Shown in pieces: positions 16,485 through 25,782 of a stretch of DNA of 64,000 bases (its first letter is position 1; each line of letters begins with the position of its first letter). The position numbers and the translations under genes were made by a program. The stretch spans positions 1 through 64,000 of the forward strand of contig CAJJJM010000002.1 of the NCBI GenBank assembly GCA_905187815.1, written 5' to 3'. Below the pieces are notes generated by a model that was not told the DNA's origin, did not search any database, and was given only the letters and a program-made list of their open reading frames with translations. The DNA is from an uncultured Methanomassiliicoccaceae archaeon. Lineage in GTDB: Archaea > Thermoplasmatota > Thermoplasmata > Methanomassiliicoccales > Methanomethylophilaceae.

Positions 16485-18392
16485 ATGGATGGGAACATGA
16501 AACACGCCGAGGAGGAGTACGATGCGGACAGCATCGTGGCCCTCAAAGGTCTCGAGGCTGTGAGGAAGAGGCCCGGTATGTACATCGGGTCCACGGACTC
16601 CCGCGGTCTCCACCACATGGTCTACGAGGTCGTGGACAACGGTATCGACGAGGTCATGGCCGGGTTCGCCACCGAGGTGGACGTAACGATCAACGAGGAC
16701 GGGTCCATCACGGTCGTGGACGATGGTAGGGGCATCCCCACAGGCATCAACCACGAGGAGGGCAAGTCGGCCCTGGAGATGTGCCTGACAGACCTCCATG
16801 CCGGAGGGAAGTTCAACCAGAACAGCTACAAGGTCTCCGGAGGACTCCACGGGGTGGGAGTCTCCGTCGTCAACGCGCTGTCCGAGAGGCTCATAGCCAC
16901 GGTGTACAGGGAGGACAAGGTCTGGAGGCAGTCGTACAAGATCGGGGTGCCCGACGGCCCCGTCGAGATCATCGGCGACACCGACCGCCACGGGACGGAG
17001 ATCACATTCTGGCCCGACAAGGAGATGTTCGAGACCATCGAGTTCGACTACACGACGCTTCAGAACAGGTTCCGCAACCAGGCGTTCCTGAACAAGGAGG
17101 CCACAATCAACTTCGAGGACAAGCGCACAGGCAGGAAGGAGAGGTTCCACTACGACGGCGGCGTGTCGGAGTTCGTGGAGTATCTGAACAGGTCCAAGAC
17201 GCCGATCCACCAGACACCCATCCATTTCACCGGCGAGAGGAACGGCGTGATGATCGACATCGCCATGCAGTGGACCGACGGCTACAACGAGGAGATCGAT
17301 TCGTTCGTCAACACGATCTTCACCCCCGAGGGAGGGACCCATCTCACGGGGTTCAGGACGTCCCTCACCAAGACGATCAACGACTACGGGAAGGCCAACA
17401 ACCTGCTGAAGGACACCACCCTGGAGGGCAGCGATGTCCGCGAGGGCCTGACGGCCATCGTGAGCATCAGGATGTCCGAGCCCCAGTTCGAGGGTCAGAC
17501 CAAGGCGAAGCTGGGGAGCAGCGTCGCGCAGGGCGCCGTGTCGGGGCTCATGAACGACAAGCTGGCCGAGTATCTGCTGGAGAACCCCTCCGTGGCCCAG
17601 ACGATCGTCAGGAAGGCCATATCTGCTTACGAGGGACGCGAGGCCGCCAGGAAGGCGAGGGACGCGACCAGGAGGAAATCCGCCCTGGAGAGCACCAGCC
17701 TGCCCGGAAAGCTCGCGGACTGCTCGGAGAAGGACCCTTCGAAGTGCGAGCTTTACATCGTGGAGGGGGAGTCCGCAGGCGGGAGCGCCAAGCAGGGCAG
17801 GGACCGTGCGTTCCAGGCCATCCTTCCGCTGAGGGGAAAGATCCTCAACGTGGAGAAGGCCAGGCCCGACAAGCTCCTGGACCACGAGGAGATCAAGAAC
17901 CTGGCGATAGCAATCGGCGGAGGCATCGGGAGGGACTTCGACGTCACCAAGATCCGCTACCACAACATCGTCATCATGACCGATGCGGATGTAGATGGCG
18001 CACACATAGGCACGCTGCTGCTCACGCTGTTCTACAGGCAGATGAAGCCGCTGATCGAGGCCGGGCACGTCTACATCGCCATGCCGCCTCTGTACAGGGT
18101 CTACAAGGGCAAGAAGCAGATCTACGCGTACAACGAAGAGGAGATGGCATCTGCTATGGCCGAGATCGGCCAGGGGGCCAACGTCTCCAGGTACAAGGGT
18201 CTGGGAGAGATGAACCCGCAGCAGCTGTGGGAGACCACGATGAATCCCGAGACCAGGATCATGAAGAAGGTCACGATCGAGGACGGCATGGTCGCCGACC
18301 AGCTCTTCTCCGTCCTGATGGGCGACGACGTCGAACCCCGCAGGGAGTACATAATCGAGCATGCCCACGAGGTCGTCAACCTGGATGTGTGA
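16485..18392 (+). CDS. gyrB: DNA gyrase subunit B
   Basis: A 635-residue bacterial-type GyrB, the ATPase half of the A2B2 gyrase that introduces negative supercoils. The GHKL ATPase domain shows EVVDNGIDEV, VDDGRGIPTGI and GGLHGVGVSVVNALS; the transducer follows; the TOPRIM domain has YIVEGESAGGSAKQGRDR and MTDADVDGAHI, with the C-terminal YKGLGEMN. The length is that of short GyrB proteins lacking the insert of E. coli (804 residues). gyrA starts four bases after its stop, so the two form an operon. Gyrase in archaea derives from bacteria, which is known for Euryarchaeota and Thermoplasmatota. Confidence 0.97.
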   Translation: MDGNMKHAEEEYDADSIVALKGLEAVRKRPGMYIGSTDSRGLHHMVYEVVDNGIDEVMAGFATEVDVTINEDGSITVVDDGRGIPTGINHEEGKSALEMCLTDLHAGGKFNQNSYKVSGGLHGVGVSVVNALSERLIATVYREDKVWRQSYKIGVPDGPVEIIGDTDRHGTEITFWPDKEMFETIEFDYTTLQNRFRNQAFLNKEATINFEDKRTGRKERFHYDGGVSEFVEYLNRSKTPIHQTPIHFTGERNGVMIDIAMQWTDGYNEEIDSFVNTIFTPEGGTHLTGFRTSLTKTINDYGKANNLLKDTTLEGSDVREGLTAIVSIRMSEPQFEGQTKAKLGSSVAQGAVSGLMNDKLAEYLLENPSVAQTIVRKAISAYEGREAARKARDATRRKSALESTSLPGKLADCSEKDPSKCELYIVEGESAGGSAKQGRDRAFQAILPLRGKILNVEKARPDKLLDHEEIKNLAIAIGGGIGRDFDVTKIRYHNIVIMTDADVDGAHIGTLLLTLFYRQMKPLIEAGHVYIAMPPLYRVYKGKKQIYAYNEEEMASAMAEIGQGANVSRYKGLGEMNPQQLWETTMNPETRIMKKVTIEDGMVADQLFSVLMGDDVEPRREYIIEHAHEVVNLDV

Positions 18393-18396
18393 TACC

Positions 18397-20868
18397 ATGG
18401 ATGGAGAGAGGAAGCTCATCATCCAGCCCATCGAGAGGGAGATGCACCGCTCGTACATCGACTACTCCATGAGCGTCATCGTCGGACGCGCGCTGCCCGA
18501 CGTCAGGGACGGTCTCAAGCCAGTCCACAGGAAGATCATGTACGCGATGTCCGAGCTCGGACTAGTGTACAACAGGCCCCACAAGAAGTCCGCCACCGTG
18601 GTCGGAGAGGTCCTCGGTAAGTACCATCCGCATGGCGACACCGCGGCGTACGATGCCATGGTCAGGATGGCCCAGCCCTTCTCGCTCAGGTACCCCCTGG
18701 TGGACGGGCAGGGTAACTTCGGATCCGTGGACGGGGACCCGCCCGCGGCCATGCGTTACACCGAGGCGCGTCTCTCGAAGGTGGCCAGCGACCTGCTGGC
18801 GGACCTGGACAAGGACACCGTCGACATGATGGACAACTACGACGGGTCCCTCAAGGAGCCGACGGTCCTGCCGTCGAAGTTCCCCAACCTGCTGGTCAAC
18901 GGATCGGACGGAATCGCCGTCGGAATGGCCACCAAGATGCCCCCTCACAACCTCAGGGAGGTATGCGACGCCATCGTCTACACCGTCGACCACCCGGATG
19001 CCACCCTAGAGGAGCTCATGCAGTTCGTCAAGGGGCCAGACTTCCCCACAGGGGGCACGATCTACGGCATCGGCGGCATCAGGGCGGCATACGAGACCGG
19101 CCGCGGAAGGCTCAAGGTCAGGTCCAACACGCACATCGAGGAGATGGAGAACGGCAAGGAGAGGATCATCGTCGACGAGATCCCCTACCAGGTCAACAAG
19201 GCCCAGCTCATCACCCAGATCGCCGACCGCGTGAAGGACAAGGAGATCGAGGGCATCACCGACCTGCGCGACGAGTCGGACAGGCACGGCATGCGCATCG
19301 TCATCGAGCTGCACAGGGACGCTCTGTCCAGCGTCGTCCTCGAGAACCTGTTCAAGAAGACAAACATGGAGGTCACCTACGGCATCATCAACATCGCCCT
19401 GGTGGACAACAAGCCGACCACGCTCAGTCTGAAGGCGCTCATTACCCACTACATCGCCCACAGGAAGGACGTGGTGGTCCGCAGGACCAGGTACGACCTG
19501 GCCCAGGCCGAGAAGAGGTTCCACATCCTGGAGGGCCTGATGAAGGCCATCGACATGCTGGACGAGACCATCGCCCTCATCAGGGAGTCCTCCAACGCGG
19601 AGGAGGCCAACACGGGGCTCCAGTCGCTGCTCGGCATCGACTACGAGCAGGCAAAGGCCATCCTCGACATGAGGCTCCAGAAGCTCACAGGTCTGGAGCT
19701 CAACTCGATCAGGGAGGAGTACGACCAGCTCAAGGCCCTCATGGAGGATCTGAGGGACATCCTGGCCAACGAGTCCAGGGTCCTCTCCATCATCAAGTCG
19801 GAGACCGAGGAGATGAAGGAGACCTACGGCGACGACCGCAGGACCGTCATCGACCCCAACGCCATCGACACCGACGAGGAGGACCTCATCCCCAGGGAGC
19901 AGGTGGTCATCACCATCTCCGCTGACAACTACATCAAGAGGATCCCGCTGAGCACGTACAGGCAGCAGTCCCGCGGAGGCGTCGGCCTCACAGCCATGCA
20001 GACCAAGGAGGAGGACCATGTCGCGTCTATGTTCGTCACCTCCTCCCACGACTACGTGATGTTCATCACCAACCACGGGCGTCTCCACTGGCTCAAGGGA
20101 TACAAGATCCCGGAGGGCAGCAGGCAGTCCAAGGGCAAGCCGATCGTGAACCTCCTCCCAGATCTGGAGGAGGGGGAGAAGGTGGTCAACACGGTCTGCG
20201 CCTCAGGGTTCCCCGAGGACAGGTACCTCGTGTTCTGCACCAGGAACGGGCTGTTCAAGAAGACGTCGCTCTCCGCTTACGGCAACGTCCGTGCCAAGGG
20301 CATCAAGGCGATCAAGCTGGAGGACGGCGACGAGCTGATCGAGACCGGAATCACCGACGGTTCCGAGCAGATAATCATTGCCTCCGCAGACGGGCAGGCC
20401 GTCAGGTTCGACGAGACCGACGCCCGTCCGATGGGCAGGGACACGATGGGCGTCAAGGGAATGACCCTCAACCCCGGAGACCGCGTCGTATCCATGGCCG
20501 TGGTGAGGCCCGGGGACAGGCTCCTGACGGTCTCCGAGAACGGATACGGCAAGATCTCGGACGTGGACGACTACCGCAAGACCAGGCGCGGTGGCAAGGG
20601 AGTCATCACCATCAAGACCGACGAGAGGAACGGCCAGGTGGTCAGCGTCAGGAAGGTCAACCCGGGCGACCAGCTCATGCTCACATCCGCATCCGGCAAG
20701 ATCATACGCATCGACACCGACGAGATCCGCGAGACCGGGCGCAACGCCAAGGGTGTCAGGGTCATGGACATGCGCAACGGGGACAAGGTCGTGGCGGTAG
20801 AGCCGGTCATGACCGAGGAGCAGGAGGAAGAGGTCGAGGAATCGGCCCCGGAGGCCCCCGAGCAATGA
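18397..20868 (+). CDS. gyrA: DNA gyrase subunit A
   Basis: An 823-residue GyrA. The winged-helix/tower region contains the catalytic tyrosine in AAMRYTEARL (Y121; E. coli Y122). In the quinolone-resistance-determining region GKYHPHGDTAAYD, Thr82 takes the place of E. coli Ser83 and Asp86 matches Asp87. The C-terminal six-bladed pinwheel domain includes a GyrA-box-like TRRGGKG (instead of QRRGGKG), the element needed to wrap DNA and supercoil negatively. The protein ends in a Glu-rich tail. The ATG at 18397 follows gyrB by four bases; an in-frame ATG upstream at 18361 lies inside gyrB and is not used. Confidence 0.97.
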   Translation: MDGERKLIIQPIEREMHRSYIDYSMSVIVGRALPDVRDGLKPVHRKIMYAMSELGLVYNRPHKKSATVVGEVLGKYHPHGDTAAYDAMVRMAQPFSLRYPLVDGQGNFGSVDGDPPAAMRYTEARLSKVASDLLADLDKDTVDMMDNYDGSLKEPTVLPSKFPNLLVNGSDGIAVGMATKMPPHNLREVCDAIVYTVDHPDATLEELMQFVKGPDFPTGGTIYGIGGIRAAYETGRGRLKVRSNTHIEEMENGKERIIVDEIPYQVNKAQLITQIADRVKDKEIEGITDLRDESDRHGMRIVIELHRDALSSVVLENLFKKTNMEVTYGIINIALVDNKPTTLSLKALITHYIAHRKDVVVRRTRYDLAQAEKRFHILEGLMKAIDMLDETIALIRESSNAEEANTGLQSLLGIDYEQAKAILDMRLQKLTGLELNSIREEYDQLKALMEDLRDILANESRVLSIIKSETEEMKETYGDDRRTVIDPNAIDTDEEDLIPREQVVITISADNYIKRIPLSTYRQQSRGGVGLTAMQTKEEDHVASMFVTSSHDYVMFITNHGRLHWLKGYKIPEGSRQSKGKPIVNLLPDLEEGEKVVNTVCASGFPEDRYLVFCTRNGLFKKTSLSAYGNVRAKGIKAIKLEDGDELIETGITDGSEQIIIASADGQAVRFDETDARPMGRDTMGVKGMTLNPGDRVVSMAVVRPGDRLLTVSENGYGKISDVDDYRKTRRGGKGVITIKTDERNGQVVSVRKVNPGDQLMLTSASGKIIRIDTDEIRETGRNAKGVRVMDMRNGDKVVAVEPVMTEEQEEEVEESAPEAPEQ

Positions 20869-20940
20869 GCCAGACGGGGCGGCGTCATGCCGTACCCCGT
20901 CACAAACTTTATAACGGGAACATCTATAGGGGGGAATTAC

Positions 20941-21016
20941 GCCGTGGTAACTCAGTTGGGAGAGTGCAAGACTGAAGATCTTGAAGTCGCTGGTTCGAGC
21001 CCGGCTCACGGCACCA
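20941..21016 (+). tRNA. tRNA-Phe (GAA)
   Basis: Acceptor GCCGTGG/TCACGGC, D stem ACTC/GAGT, anticodon stem CAAGA/TCTTG with loop CTGAAGA (anticodon GAA), variable loop AAGTC, T arm GCTGG-TTCGAGC-CCGGC. Discriminator A and encoded CCA at 21014-21016. An archaeal promoter box (CTTTATAACG, about 20908-20917) lies upstream. Confidence 0.95.
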
Positions 21017-21051
21017 TCTCTTCTCCTATCAATCATTCGGGATGACCCTTC

Positions 21052-21213
21052 ATGGAGCCAGACCGCGTTTTCATCGACATCCGCACCTGCGATCTGACGC
21101 TGTCGCAGGTCATGGCCGAGATCGCCAAGCTCCAATCGGAGTATCCTGAGTACGAGGTGTTCATGGACGGAGACGCGTACGCCATCGTCGGAAGGCGTCG
21201 CAACCAGAGGTGA
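21052..21213 (+). CDS. Small conserved-looking protein (53 aa) upstream of DUF531
   Basis: ATG at 21052 opens a 53-residue frame (MEPDRVFIDIRTCDL ... EVFMDGDAYAIVGRRRNQR) that ends in TGA at 21211-21213, six bases before the next gene's ATG. The DIRTCDLTLSQVMAEIAKLQ/EYPEYEVFMDGDAYAIVGR pattern, with amphipathic helix then beta strands, looks coding, and no other strand offers a better gene here. Function unknown. Tight spacing suggests co-transcription with the DUF531 gene. Confidence 0.6.
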   Translation: MEPDRVFIDIRTCDLTLSQVMAEIAKLQSEYPEYEVFMDGDAYAIVGRRRNQR

Positions 21214-21218
21214 GATTC

Positions 21219-21764
21219 ATGGGACGCGGGAGGATCACGATCGGACTGTACAACTCATACGACCAGAACTTCAGGGAGCCGCACAGGAGGGTCATCGCCC
21301 GCGCCGGGGACCTCGCGAGGGCCTACGACATGGGACTCGCCCTTTTCGGTTTCCCCATCCCCGAGGATGCCCGCACTCCGAAGGAGATCGCGGAATGGGT
21401 CGCAGGCACCACCAGCATCGGCGGCCATGGCAAGAACTTCCTCGAGATGGCCGAGACGGGCAGGTTCCAATGCTTCCCGTATCCCGGCAAGGGGTTCCCG
21501 CCGCAGCTCGGGGAGATCATCCTGACGACTAGCAAACCCGATGCGAAGAAGCAGATCCCCCTCTCCGAGGCGGTGTCGATGGTGGAGTGCGGGCAGAGCA
21601 TCACGCTGCTCTTCGGGATCGGGCCCCACGGGGTCCCGAAGTCCGCCGCATCCATCCCCAGGTACAATCTGGACATCACACCGGGCGGGTTCTCGCTGGA
21701 GACGGCAACGGCCCTGGGGGCGGTGTGCGGCGCATTCGCGGATCGTCTGGGTCTGATCCAGTGA
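21219..21764 (+). CDS. DUF531 family protein (predicted SPOUT-type RNA methylase)
   Basis: A 181-residue archaeal protein of the DUF531 family, predicted in the literature to have the SPOUT knot fold of RNA methyltransferases. Glycine-rich LLFGIGPHGVPKSA and the C-terminal RYNLDITPGGFSLETATALGAV are placed where SPOUT proteins form the SAM-binding knot. The substrate is unknown. The ATG at 21219 is taken; an in-frame GTG at 21210 overlaps the preceding stop (GTGA) and would add three residues. Confidence 0.75.
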   Translation: MGRGRITIGLYNSYDQNFREPHRRVIARAGDLARAYDMGLALFGFPIPEDARTPKEIAEWVAGTTSIGGHGKNFLEMAETGRFQCFPYPGKGFPPQLGEIILTTSKPDAKKQIPLSEAVSMVECGQSITLLFGIGPHGVPKSAASIPRYNLDITPGGFSLETATALGAVCGAFADRLGLIQ

Positions 21765-21884
21765 TCGCTCCCGCGGATGTCCGAAGCGGTTGCCCTGTAT
21801 CAGGCGTGTCGGGGCGCATTCGCAGGTCGGCTGCGTCCTAAGCATAACGCAACTGATTTGAACACACTGACGTTCCATCCCCTC

Positions 21885-22163
21885 ATGGTAAGACAGGCAC
21901 GCTGTTCCCACATCCTCGTGGACTCCTACGAGCAGGCTCTCGACCTGCAGAGGAGGGTCTATGCCGGGGAGAACTTCGCCACGCTCGCCGCCCAGTACTC
22001 CAAGTGCCCCTCCGGAAGGAACGGGGGAGACCTCGGGTGGTTCGGACGCGGACAGATGGTGAAGCCCTTCGAGGACGCCGCGTTCTCCTACAATCCCGGA
22101 GACATGACCATCGTCCAGACCCAGTTCGGCTGGCACCTCATCTACGTCTACGGCCAGAGATGA
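21885..22163 (+). CDS. Parvulin-type peptidyl-prolyl cis-trans isomerase
   Basis: A 92-residue single-domain parvulin (PpiC family) that isomerises X-Pro peptide bonds, with no signal peptide and so cytoplasmic. Family motifs are RCSHILVDS (residues 6-14), the central SKCPSGRNGGDLGWFGRGQMV and the C-terminal QTQFGWHLIYV; these match the active-site His pair and the G-x-L-G-x-F strand. The ATG at 21885 gives the standard parvulin start (ARCSHILV). An AT-rich box is weak upstream. Confidence 0.9.
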   Translation: MVRQARCSHILVDSYEQALDLQRRVYAGENFATLAAQYSKCPSGRNGGDLGWFGRGQMVKPFEDAAFSYNPGDMTIVQTQFGWHLIYVYGQR

Positions 22164-22185
22164 AAACATGGCGGGGCCCGCCCCG

Positions 22186-23085
22186 TCATCCCTTCCTTCT
22201 CTCTATCTTGTCCATCGCCTTGTCGATGATGCCTTCCTTGCGGGCCCTGATTATCGTCATGTAGAACCTGTGCTGAAGGGGCGAAAGGTCCGGCGTATCG
22301 TCCAGGATCCCCTCGATGGCGTCAAGGTCTATGCGCTTGTAGAGGAATGCCAGCGCGGCGTTGCAGTCGATGTTGTCCGCCGCGGTGATGAAGTCGTAGT
22401 AGTTGATTCTGGCATGGTCGATCATCAGCGTCGATTTGGGGAAAAGTTTCACCCTGTCCTCGATCTCGTACGGTTTGGAGAGCGCCCTGTCCATGCCCTT
22501 GTCGTCCAGCTGGGGGAACAGACAGGATCCGCAGTCGTACACAGGGGCGAGGTCCGCGTGCTTGATCCTCTCGTTCACGAGGATCCCCCAGTTCCCGTTG
22601 TGGCGGTCGAAGTTCGCCAGCAGGGCATCCCCTATGAACTGTCTCCAGAAGAACGTCCTGAGTCTGTCCGGCATTATGAGGCGCTGCTCGTCGATGGCCT
22701 TGAGGATCGATCCGAGGTCGGTGTTGTATCCGTCCAGGTCGCTGTCCAGACAGGTGTTCTTCAGGTGTGCGAATTCCACCAGGGTCTTGCCCCCTTCGGC
22801 GAAGTCCCTGCAGGCGACGACCTTCCTGGAGTTGCCGTGCTTGTCGGTGTAGGTGCCGAGGAGGGTCTGCTGGGCGGATATCCCCATGGATTCGAATATG
22901 TGGCATGCGAGGTACTCGGTGGTGCAGGAGTTCTCGTAGTTCAGGTCCGTGTTGGGGTTGGCCTTGGGAGGGAATTTGAGCATGTAGCCGTGTCCCTCGT
23001 AGATTATGTTGATCTTGTTCCCGCTGGCTCCCCCGTAGGCGCGGTACTCGTTCCTCTCGCAGTCGCTGAAATCGATTAGTTCCAT
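22186..23085 (-). CDS. CtkA/HipA-like protein kinase
   Basis: A 299-residue kinase of the HipA superfamily, close to the CtkA-type proteins of gut Firmicutes and Helicobacter. The start MELIDFSDCE, the glycine loop YGGASGNKINI with a beta-strand lysine in YMLKFPPK, the catalytic NFDRHNGNWGIL (HipA D-R-H-x-x-N pattern) and VYDCGSCLFPQ (DxG-like metal site) are all intact, so it should be an active Ser/Thr kinase. Relatives act as toxins or effectors. It is preceded by a small partner gene in a different frame. The ATG at 23085 fits the family start; GTG at 23094 is an alternative. Likely acquired from gut bacteria. Confidence 0.8.
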   Translation of the reverse strand: MELIDFSDCERNEYRAYGGASGNKINIIYEGHGYMLKFPPKANPNTDLNYENSCTTEYLACHIFESMGISAQQTLLGTYTDKHGNSRKVVACRDFAEGGKTLVEFAHLKNTCLDSDLDGYNTDLGSILKAIDEQRLIMPDRLRTFFWRQFIGDALLANFDRHNGNWGILVNERIKHADLAPVYDCGSCLFPQLDDKGMDRALSKPYEIEDRVKLFPKSTLMIDHARINYYDFITAADNIDCNAALAFLYKRIDLDAIEGILDDTPDLSPLQHRFYMTIIRARKEGIIDKAMDKIERRKG

Positions 23086-23086
23086 C

Positions 23087-23326
23087 GCGGTCACCGTAGT
23101 TGAAAAGGTATCTCTTGCGCAGGCGTTCGGCGCGTTCCGCCGTTATGTTGCCCGCCCAGAGGTTGGCGTTTATGGCGCCGTAGAGCTCTCCCCAGAGACA
23201 GTCCAGCAGAGGGGAGCCGGAGGATATGCCCTCCAGATACTCCGCCAATGCGAGCTCTATGTCCGGGGGCAGTCCGCCCTCCGACGCCTCATCCGTTATG
23301 CGCTCGCCGCGCTCAGTAGTGGTCAT
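23087..23326 (-). CDS. Small partner protein of the CtkA/HipA-like kinase, stop codon missing
   Basis: ATG at 23326 (inside the purM 3' end, 14-base overlap) opens a frame whose first ~77 residues look real: an acidic helix PPDIELALAEYLEGI, then LDCLWGELYGAINANLW and ITAERAERLRKRYLF. Small proteins with this WxELYxxINA...A..LR.KYL pattern precede CtkA-type kinases in Firmicutes and may be the antitoxin or cofactor. There it ends shortly after the KYL motif. Here no stop follows in frame until 22322, deep inside the kinase gene, and the kinase lies in the +1 frame. I end the entry at the kinase start; the true C-terminus is unknown. Confidence 0.5.
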
Positions 23327-24329
23327 ACAGTATGTTGCCCGACTCCAGGAGGACCCCGTCCCCCTTCTCCACCCTGCCGACTATGTCGGCGTTGGGGTAG
23401 CGGGAGGCGATCTCCTCCGCATCGCCCGCCGGGGCGATGATCGTGAATCCCATGCTCATGTTCAGGGTCTGGTAGATCTCCCTGTCCTCGATCTCACCCA
23501 GCTCCTGGAGTTTCTGGAAGATGGGTGCGGGTTTCACGGGATCGCTGATGACGTATCTGAGGCCCTTCCTCATCCTGAGGATGTTCCTGAGGCCCCCTCC
23601 GGTGATGTCCACCAGCCCGTGCACTGTGTGCTCGGATGTGATCTCGAGGACCTGCCTGACGTAGATCTCGGTCGGTGTGAGCAGCTCCTCCCCGATGCTC
23701 TTGGAGAGTCCGGAGACCTTGTCGGTCATGGCGATGCCGTTGGCCTCGACGACCTTCCTCGCGAGGGTGAGTCCGTTGGAGTGGATGCCAGACGATCTGA
23801 GCGAGATGATGAGGTCGCCCTCCTCGCATGCGGACCCCGTGATTATCCTATCCTTCGCCACGTATCCGAGGCACGTCCCCGAGAGGTCCACGCCGTTGAT
23901 GATCTCCGGCAGGACCGCGATCTCGCCGCCGACGATCTCCATGTTGGAGAGCTCGGCGCCCCTCTGCAGGCCCTTGCCGATCTCCTCGGTAATCTCAGGA
24001 TTGGGTTTGTCGATGGCGATGTAGTCCACGAATGATGTCGGTTCGGCGTTCACGCAGATGGTGTCGTTCACGTTCATCGCGATGCAGTCGATGCCGACGG
24101 TGTCCCACTTGTTCAGTTCCTCGGCGATGAGCAGTTTGGATCCGACCCCGTCGGTAGCCATGGTGATGTACCTGTCACCGAAGTCGATCAGGCTGGCGAA
24201 GAGTCCGGGCATGCGCACGGCCTGCCCTATACCGTCTCTCTTGTAGCTGACCTCGTTCACAAGCGCCTCGATGGCTTCAGACTTCTGGTCGATGTTAACT
24301 CCGGATTTGGCGTAGGTCCAGCCGCTCAT
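23313..24329 (-). CDS. purM: Phosphoribosylformylglycinamidine cyclo-ligase (AIR synthetase)
   Basis: A 338-residue PurM that closes the imidazole ring in purine biosynthesis (FGAM + ATP to AIR). Visible signatures are MATDGVGSKLLIAEELNKWDTVGIDCIAMNVND (split: ATDGVGSK and IDCIAMNVND), GGEIAVLPEI, ISLRSSGIHSNGLTLAR and HGLVDITGGGLRNI. The family's ATP-grasp-like PurM fold needs the DGVGSK loop for phosphate binding. The ATG at 24329 gives MSGWTYAKSGVNID, a common archaeal start. Its stop overlaps the start of the kinase partner gene. Confidence 0.95.
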   Translation of the reverse strand: MSGWTYAKSGVNIDQKSEAIEALVNEVSYKRDGIGQAVRMPGLFASLIDFGDRYITMATDGVGSKLLIAEELNKWDTVGIDCIAMNVNDTICVNAEPTSFVDYIAIDKPNPEITEEIGKGLQRGAELSNMEIVGGEIAVLPEIINGVDLSGTCLGYVAKDRIITGSACEEGDLIISLRSSGIHSNGLTLARKVVEANGIAMTDKVSGLSKSIGEELLTPTEIYVRQVLEITSEHTVHGLVDITGGGLRNILRMRKGLRYVISDPVKPAPIFQKLQELGEIEDREIYQTLNMSMGFTIIAPAGDAEEIASRYPNADIVGRVEKGDGVLLESGNILYDHY

Positions 24330-24412
24330 CTGTTATCCCGGTTGGCAGCATCGTTTTCTTCGTTTTAATCTCTTCTCAGACCCAGGAGTCCGCGCAACAC
24401 GGGCGTCCGCGA

Positions 24413-25738
24413 TCAGTCGCGGTACTTGCCTATCCGCTTCAGCCAGGCCTTCATGCCCTTCTCGTATCCGTTGTCCGACATCTCGTAGAAGCGCCTGCCG
24501 ACAAGTTCGTCCGGGAGGTACTGCTGGTCGACGTAGTGGTTCTCGTAGTTGTGGGGGTACTTGTACGTCAGACCGCGGCCGAGGTCCTTCGCGCCACTGT
24601 AGTGGGCGTCCTTGAGGTACGGAGGTATCCCGCCGGTCGGTTCCTCCTTGACGGACTTCAGGGCGGAGAAGATGGCGTTGTAGGCGGAGTTGCTCTTGGG
24701 TGCGCACGCGACGTACGTGGCCGCCTGGGACAGTATGATCTGGGACTCCGGCATGCCTATGCGTTCCACAGCCTGGGCCGCGGATACGGCGACCACGAGG
24801 GCCTGAGGGTCGGCGTTGCCGACGTCCTCGGACGCGCAGATCATGATTCTCCTGGCGATGAACTTCACATCCTCGCCGGCGTACAGCATCCTCGCCAGAT
24901 AGTACACTGCGGCGTCGGGGTCCGACCCACGCATGCTTTTGATGAAGGCGGATATCGTGTCGTAGTGGTTGTCCCCATCCCTGTCGTAGTTCAGAATCCT
25001 GCGCTGGATGCACTCCGATGCGACGGAAAGGTCGATGCGGATTCTGCCGTCCGGTCCCGGAGGAGTGGTGAGGGCCCCCAGCTCGAGGGCGTTCAGCGCC
25101 GCCCTGGCATCCCCGTTGGACATGTCCGCGAGGAAGTCCGCCGCATCGTCCTCGAGGTCCACATCCATCCTGCCCAGGCCCCTCTCCCTGTCGGAGACGG
25201 CCCTTTCCAGGAGTCTCCTTATGCTGTCCTTGGAGAGCGGTCTCAGCTCGAATATCCTGGACCTGGACACCAGGGCGCGGTTGACCTCGAAGTACGGGTT
25301 CTCGGTGGTCGCCCCGATGAGGATGACGGTGCCGTCCTCCACGAACGGGAGAAGGTAGTCCTGCTGGGCCTTGTTGAAGCGGTGGATCTCGTCCACGAAG
25401 AGGATCGTGCGCTTCTCCTCCATCCCCAGGGCGTCCTTGGCCCTCTGGACGGCATCCTCCATGTCCTTCTTGCCCGCGGTGGTGGCGTTGATCTGGACGA
25501 ACCTGGCGTTCGTGGTGTTGGCGATGACCTGTGCCAGCGTGGTCTTCCCGGTGCCGGGCGGACCGTAGAAGATGAGGGAACCTATCCTGTCGGCGCGTAT
25601 CGCTCTCGAGAGCAGCTTGTCATCACCGATGATGTGCTCCTGTCCCACGACCTCGTCGAGGGACCGGGGGCGCATACGGCTCGCAAGCGGGGCGTCCTTC
25701 TCGAGGATGCCCTTGCGCGTGTACTCGAACAGGTCCAT
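24413..25738 (-). CDS. rarA: Replication-associated recombination protein A (RarA/MgsA) AAA+ ATPase
   Basis: A 441-residue clamp-loader-like ATPase acting at stalled replication forks. Walker A is GPPGTGKT (59-66), Walker B ILFVDEIHRFNK, sensor 1 IGATTENP, arginine-finger SRSRIFEL. The C-terminal half carries the MgsA tetramerisation domain with YYLARMLYAGED and CASEDVGNADP. The ATG at 25738 is chosen because the minus-strand box CCATTAATA (25761-25769) is ~27 nt upstream, giving a leaderless start; an upstream in-frame start would add seven residues. Such bacterial/eukaryal RarA (Mgs1) proteins are not universal in archaea. Confidence 0.92.
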   Translation of the reverse strand: MDLFEYTRKGILEKDAPLASRMRPRSLDEVVGQEHIIGDDKLLSRAIRADRIGSLIFYGPPGTGKTTLAQVIANTTNARFVQINATTAGKKDMEDAVQRAKDALGMEEKRTILFVDEIHRFNKAQQDYLLPFVEDGTVILIGATTENPYFEVNRALVSRSRIFELRPLSKDSIRRLLERAVSDRERGLGRMDVDLEDDAADFLADMSNGDARAALNALELGALTTPPGPDGRIRIDLSVASECIQRRILNYDRDGDNHYDTISAFIKSMRGSDPDAAVYYLARMLYAGEDVKFIARRIMICASEDVGNADPQALVVAVSAAQAVERIGMPESQIILSQAATYVACAPKSNSAYNAIFSALKSVKEEPTGGIPPYLKDAHYSGAKDLGRGLTYKYPHNYENHYVDQQYLPDELVGRRFYEMSDNGYEKGMKAWLKRIGKYRD

Positions 25739-25782
25739 GGGTGGAGGATTCGCGGGCACCTATTAATGGGTGTCATCAGGCG

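Noticed and set aside
16302..18458. A 718-codon frame antisense to gyrB, and similar long antisense frames under MCM, NMD3, gyrA and others
   Set aside because: Long open frames opposite GC-rich genes are expected from codon bias; their residue composition (His/Asp/Val/Gly/Arg runs) is typical of shadow frames.
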